64,000 nucleotides of DNA from Paramarasmius palmivorus (lineage: Eukaryota > Basidiomycota > Agaricomycetes > Agaricales > Marasmiaceae), in contig JAYKXP010000012.1 of assembly GCA_037176845.1 (NCBI GenBank), positions 186,001 through 250,000 of the forward strand, given 5' to 3'. Shown here in pieces: positions 62,457 to 64,000 of this stretch. The notes beneath the pieces were generated by a model that saw only the letters and a program-made list of their open reading frames with translations, was not told the origin of the DNA and made no database searches. The position numbers and the translations under genes were made by a program. Position 1 is the stretch's first letter. Every line of letters starts with the position of its first letter.

Positions 62457-62720
62457 GACAGAGATAGATTTTGCTAGGCAGGCGCTGGAATGAACTCAGA
62501 AATATCATGTTTAAAGCTTCGTACGTGATACTTGCCTGAACTCCTTTCACTGTGTTCATTTTCGATAGGCATACCGTAGTGGAAATCGAACTCCTCCATT
62601 CCATCTCCTCCCAAGGTCATCGGGCCATTCACTCTCTCAAGAGAAGGGCACGTTGGCAGTAGCACCGCATTCAAAACTTCATGTTCCCAATGTAGTTCTC
62701 TAGAGATATCTTAATCGACG
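62457..62720 (-). pseudogene. coding-like 3' fragment of unknown family
   Basis: From a plausible acceptor near 62720 one frame reads ISRELHWEHEVLNAVLLPT, CPSLERVNGPMTLGGDGMEE, FDFHYGMPI and ends SFKHDISEFIPAPA before a stop. Composition and continuity look protein-like, but no upstream exon or start could be joined, and no family is recognised. It may be the last exon of a gene or a fragment. Confidence 0.3.
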
Positions 62721-63024
62721 AGTATGTGTCCGCTAATCTCAACAAGATTTACACCAGCACTAGATCGACTTCTCTGTCCTTGCATCGCAACCTTGCGCTG
62801 ACGCTCTTTGACAGTGTCATGGGCTTCAACATTCAATTACTCAATCAATTCGACCTCGTCCAAACCCGGACTCAATGGAGTAGGTCCATTACGATTGCGT
62901 GGTTTAAAGGTCGTTCTTACTAGGCCCCTGCAGAAGAAAGATCAGCATATCAATGTGTTGTTCTAGTCTGAGTATGATGTTGTAATGCAAGTCCAAAGCT
63001 GACAGTTACTTCTCCCATACGCCG

Positions 63025-63729
63025 TCATAAACTGCGATCCAGGGTGTGCCGAATAACGATCAATGAGTTCATCTAGAGTTCATCGGTACGTGAGCTCGCC
63101 AAGTCATGGTCGTATCTTACTGACGACATACAGTAAAAGCACTCATTGCTTCATCCATTTTTCGTCGATACTCGACGATCTTCTCAGCATCCGAGTTGCG
63201 TCGAAGGAAACGGATGATTCGACTGCAATCCTTCTGCTCGATGGCGAAAGCTTCAATGTCCTTGAATGTTCTAGTAATGTATTGACAGATTATAATATAA
63301 GAGCTTTAGATTGAACGTACTTATACAGCTTGTCCATGTGACGTTCTAACAATGGTGACAGGTTTTGGTGGATCTGGTCTGTGGCGAGCTCTTTGAAACT
63401 CTCCGTCAACAGCGTCCGGCATGTATCGCTTATGTCAACAACGAGCTCAGCAGCCCTCTCTGCGAGTGCGACAAGTTCAGCTTTGTTAGATCGGCATTGC
63501 TATGTCATGGTAAGTCGCATTGTTGGCAATGATTAAGATTGTGAAGACGAACCTGAACAGCGCGGAAAATTGACAACGCCAGCGATGAAATGGGTGCAAG
63601 GTAAGGGACATTGCTTTCAGACACAATTTCGGTGCGTGAAGGCACGGTCAAATACGACCTGGGATGTGAGTACGTGGGTAAATTACCTTCATAAACGATG
63701 ATTCTAGCTGTTTTTTTTTGTCTCGACAC
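63025..63729 (-). CDS. 4HB/MLKL-NTD-like helical protein (copy 4), start disrupted
   Basis: Exons ...-63553, 63499-63321, 63270-63132 and 63072-63025 join in phase with GT-AG introns. This is the clearest member of the class: helix 1 (YLAPISSLALSIFRAVQ), then CRSNKAELVALAERAAELVV, LLERHMDKLYKTFKDIEAF, RIIRFLRRNSDAEKIVEY and RRKMDEAMSAF, matching the usual order and motifs of the MLKL N-terminal-like four-helix bundle seen in basidiomycete STAND proteins. The chain ends soon after, with no NTPase or kinase domain. No in-frame ATG was found; an ATG at 63730-63732 is out of frame and is separated from the coding frame by a 9-A tract (63711-63719). It may be a frameshifted or mis-called homopolymer, or the start may lie in an unseen exon. 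Confidence 0.6.
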
Positions 63730-63732
63730 CCA

Positions 63733-64000
63733 TCTTGACTGGCCAAGCCGCTCACCAACGAAAGCTTGATCTCATTCGTTCTCACACACCTTCCCAATAG
63801 AGTATATTCCAGGCCTGCGATGACTTGCAGTGACTTGCCCTTAACTTTTAAGGCTTACCCCGAGCGACCATCAAAATCGTTACTAAACCTTACCTTTCCG
63901 ACTCTCGAATTCCGTGATAAGTGGAGGGCCCCGTCACCGTACAGACCGGTTCGCGAGTCTAAACATTTGTTGTTAGGACAAGCAGGCTAGCTGGGGCAAG
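63733..64000. other. right edge, no gene recognised
   Basis: Short frames only; the region upstream of the helical-bundle copy 4 continues beyond the window. Confidence 0.3.

Overview
The window looks like nuclear chromosomal DNA from a basidiomycete fungus, most likely an Agaricomycete. Genes are dense on both strands and split by many short introns (mostly 47-60 nt, GT-AG, with several GC-AG). The families are typical of mushrooms: a SpoVK-type AAA giant, EthD-domain proteins, MYND-finger proteins, DUF2235, P1/S1 nuclease, and short proteins resembling the fungal 4HB/MLKL-NTD domain. Gene models were built by hand from splice sites and frame; where I say a model closes in frame, the exon lengths sum to a multiple of three with no internal stop.

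Left part (1-18 kb), ordinary gene-rich DNA: the 3' end of a DUF726 lipase-like gene; a small mitochondrial membrane protein; a 9-exon, 1698-residue protein joining a truncated helicase core to three AAA+ modules, the first of which has lost its Walker A lysine; histone H3; two divergent EthD-domain genes; a secreted P1/S1 nuclease; an RWD/DUF1115 protein; and a C2H2 zinc-finger protein.

Middle (18-34 kb): a 10.5-kb gene-poor stretch lies between two paralogous C2H2 regulators transcribed away from each other. It holds at least one decayed gene with an in-frame stop. A 2.7-kb empty stretch follows the second regulator, then centrin.

34-45 kb: a 12-exon DUF2235 alpha/beta-hydrolase, three more EthD genes plus an EthD relic, a tiny cysteine-rich secreted protein, and a CDP-alcohol phosphotransferase of the CPT1/EPT1 type.

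45-64 kb is more accessory: a short kinase-like gene, one intact MYND gene with a frame-broken tandem copy and a decayed C-terminal third copy, a spliced orphan gene, a roughly 1.2-kb inverted-repeat element, and four small genes that all appear to encode stand-alone four-helix-bundle proteins related to the N-terminal domain of MLKL/fungal STAND proteins. The most interesting signals are this helical-bundle cluster, the EthD expansion, the pseudo-ATPase module in the AAA giant, and the graded decay of the MYND family.
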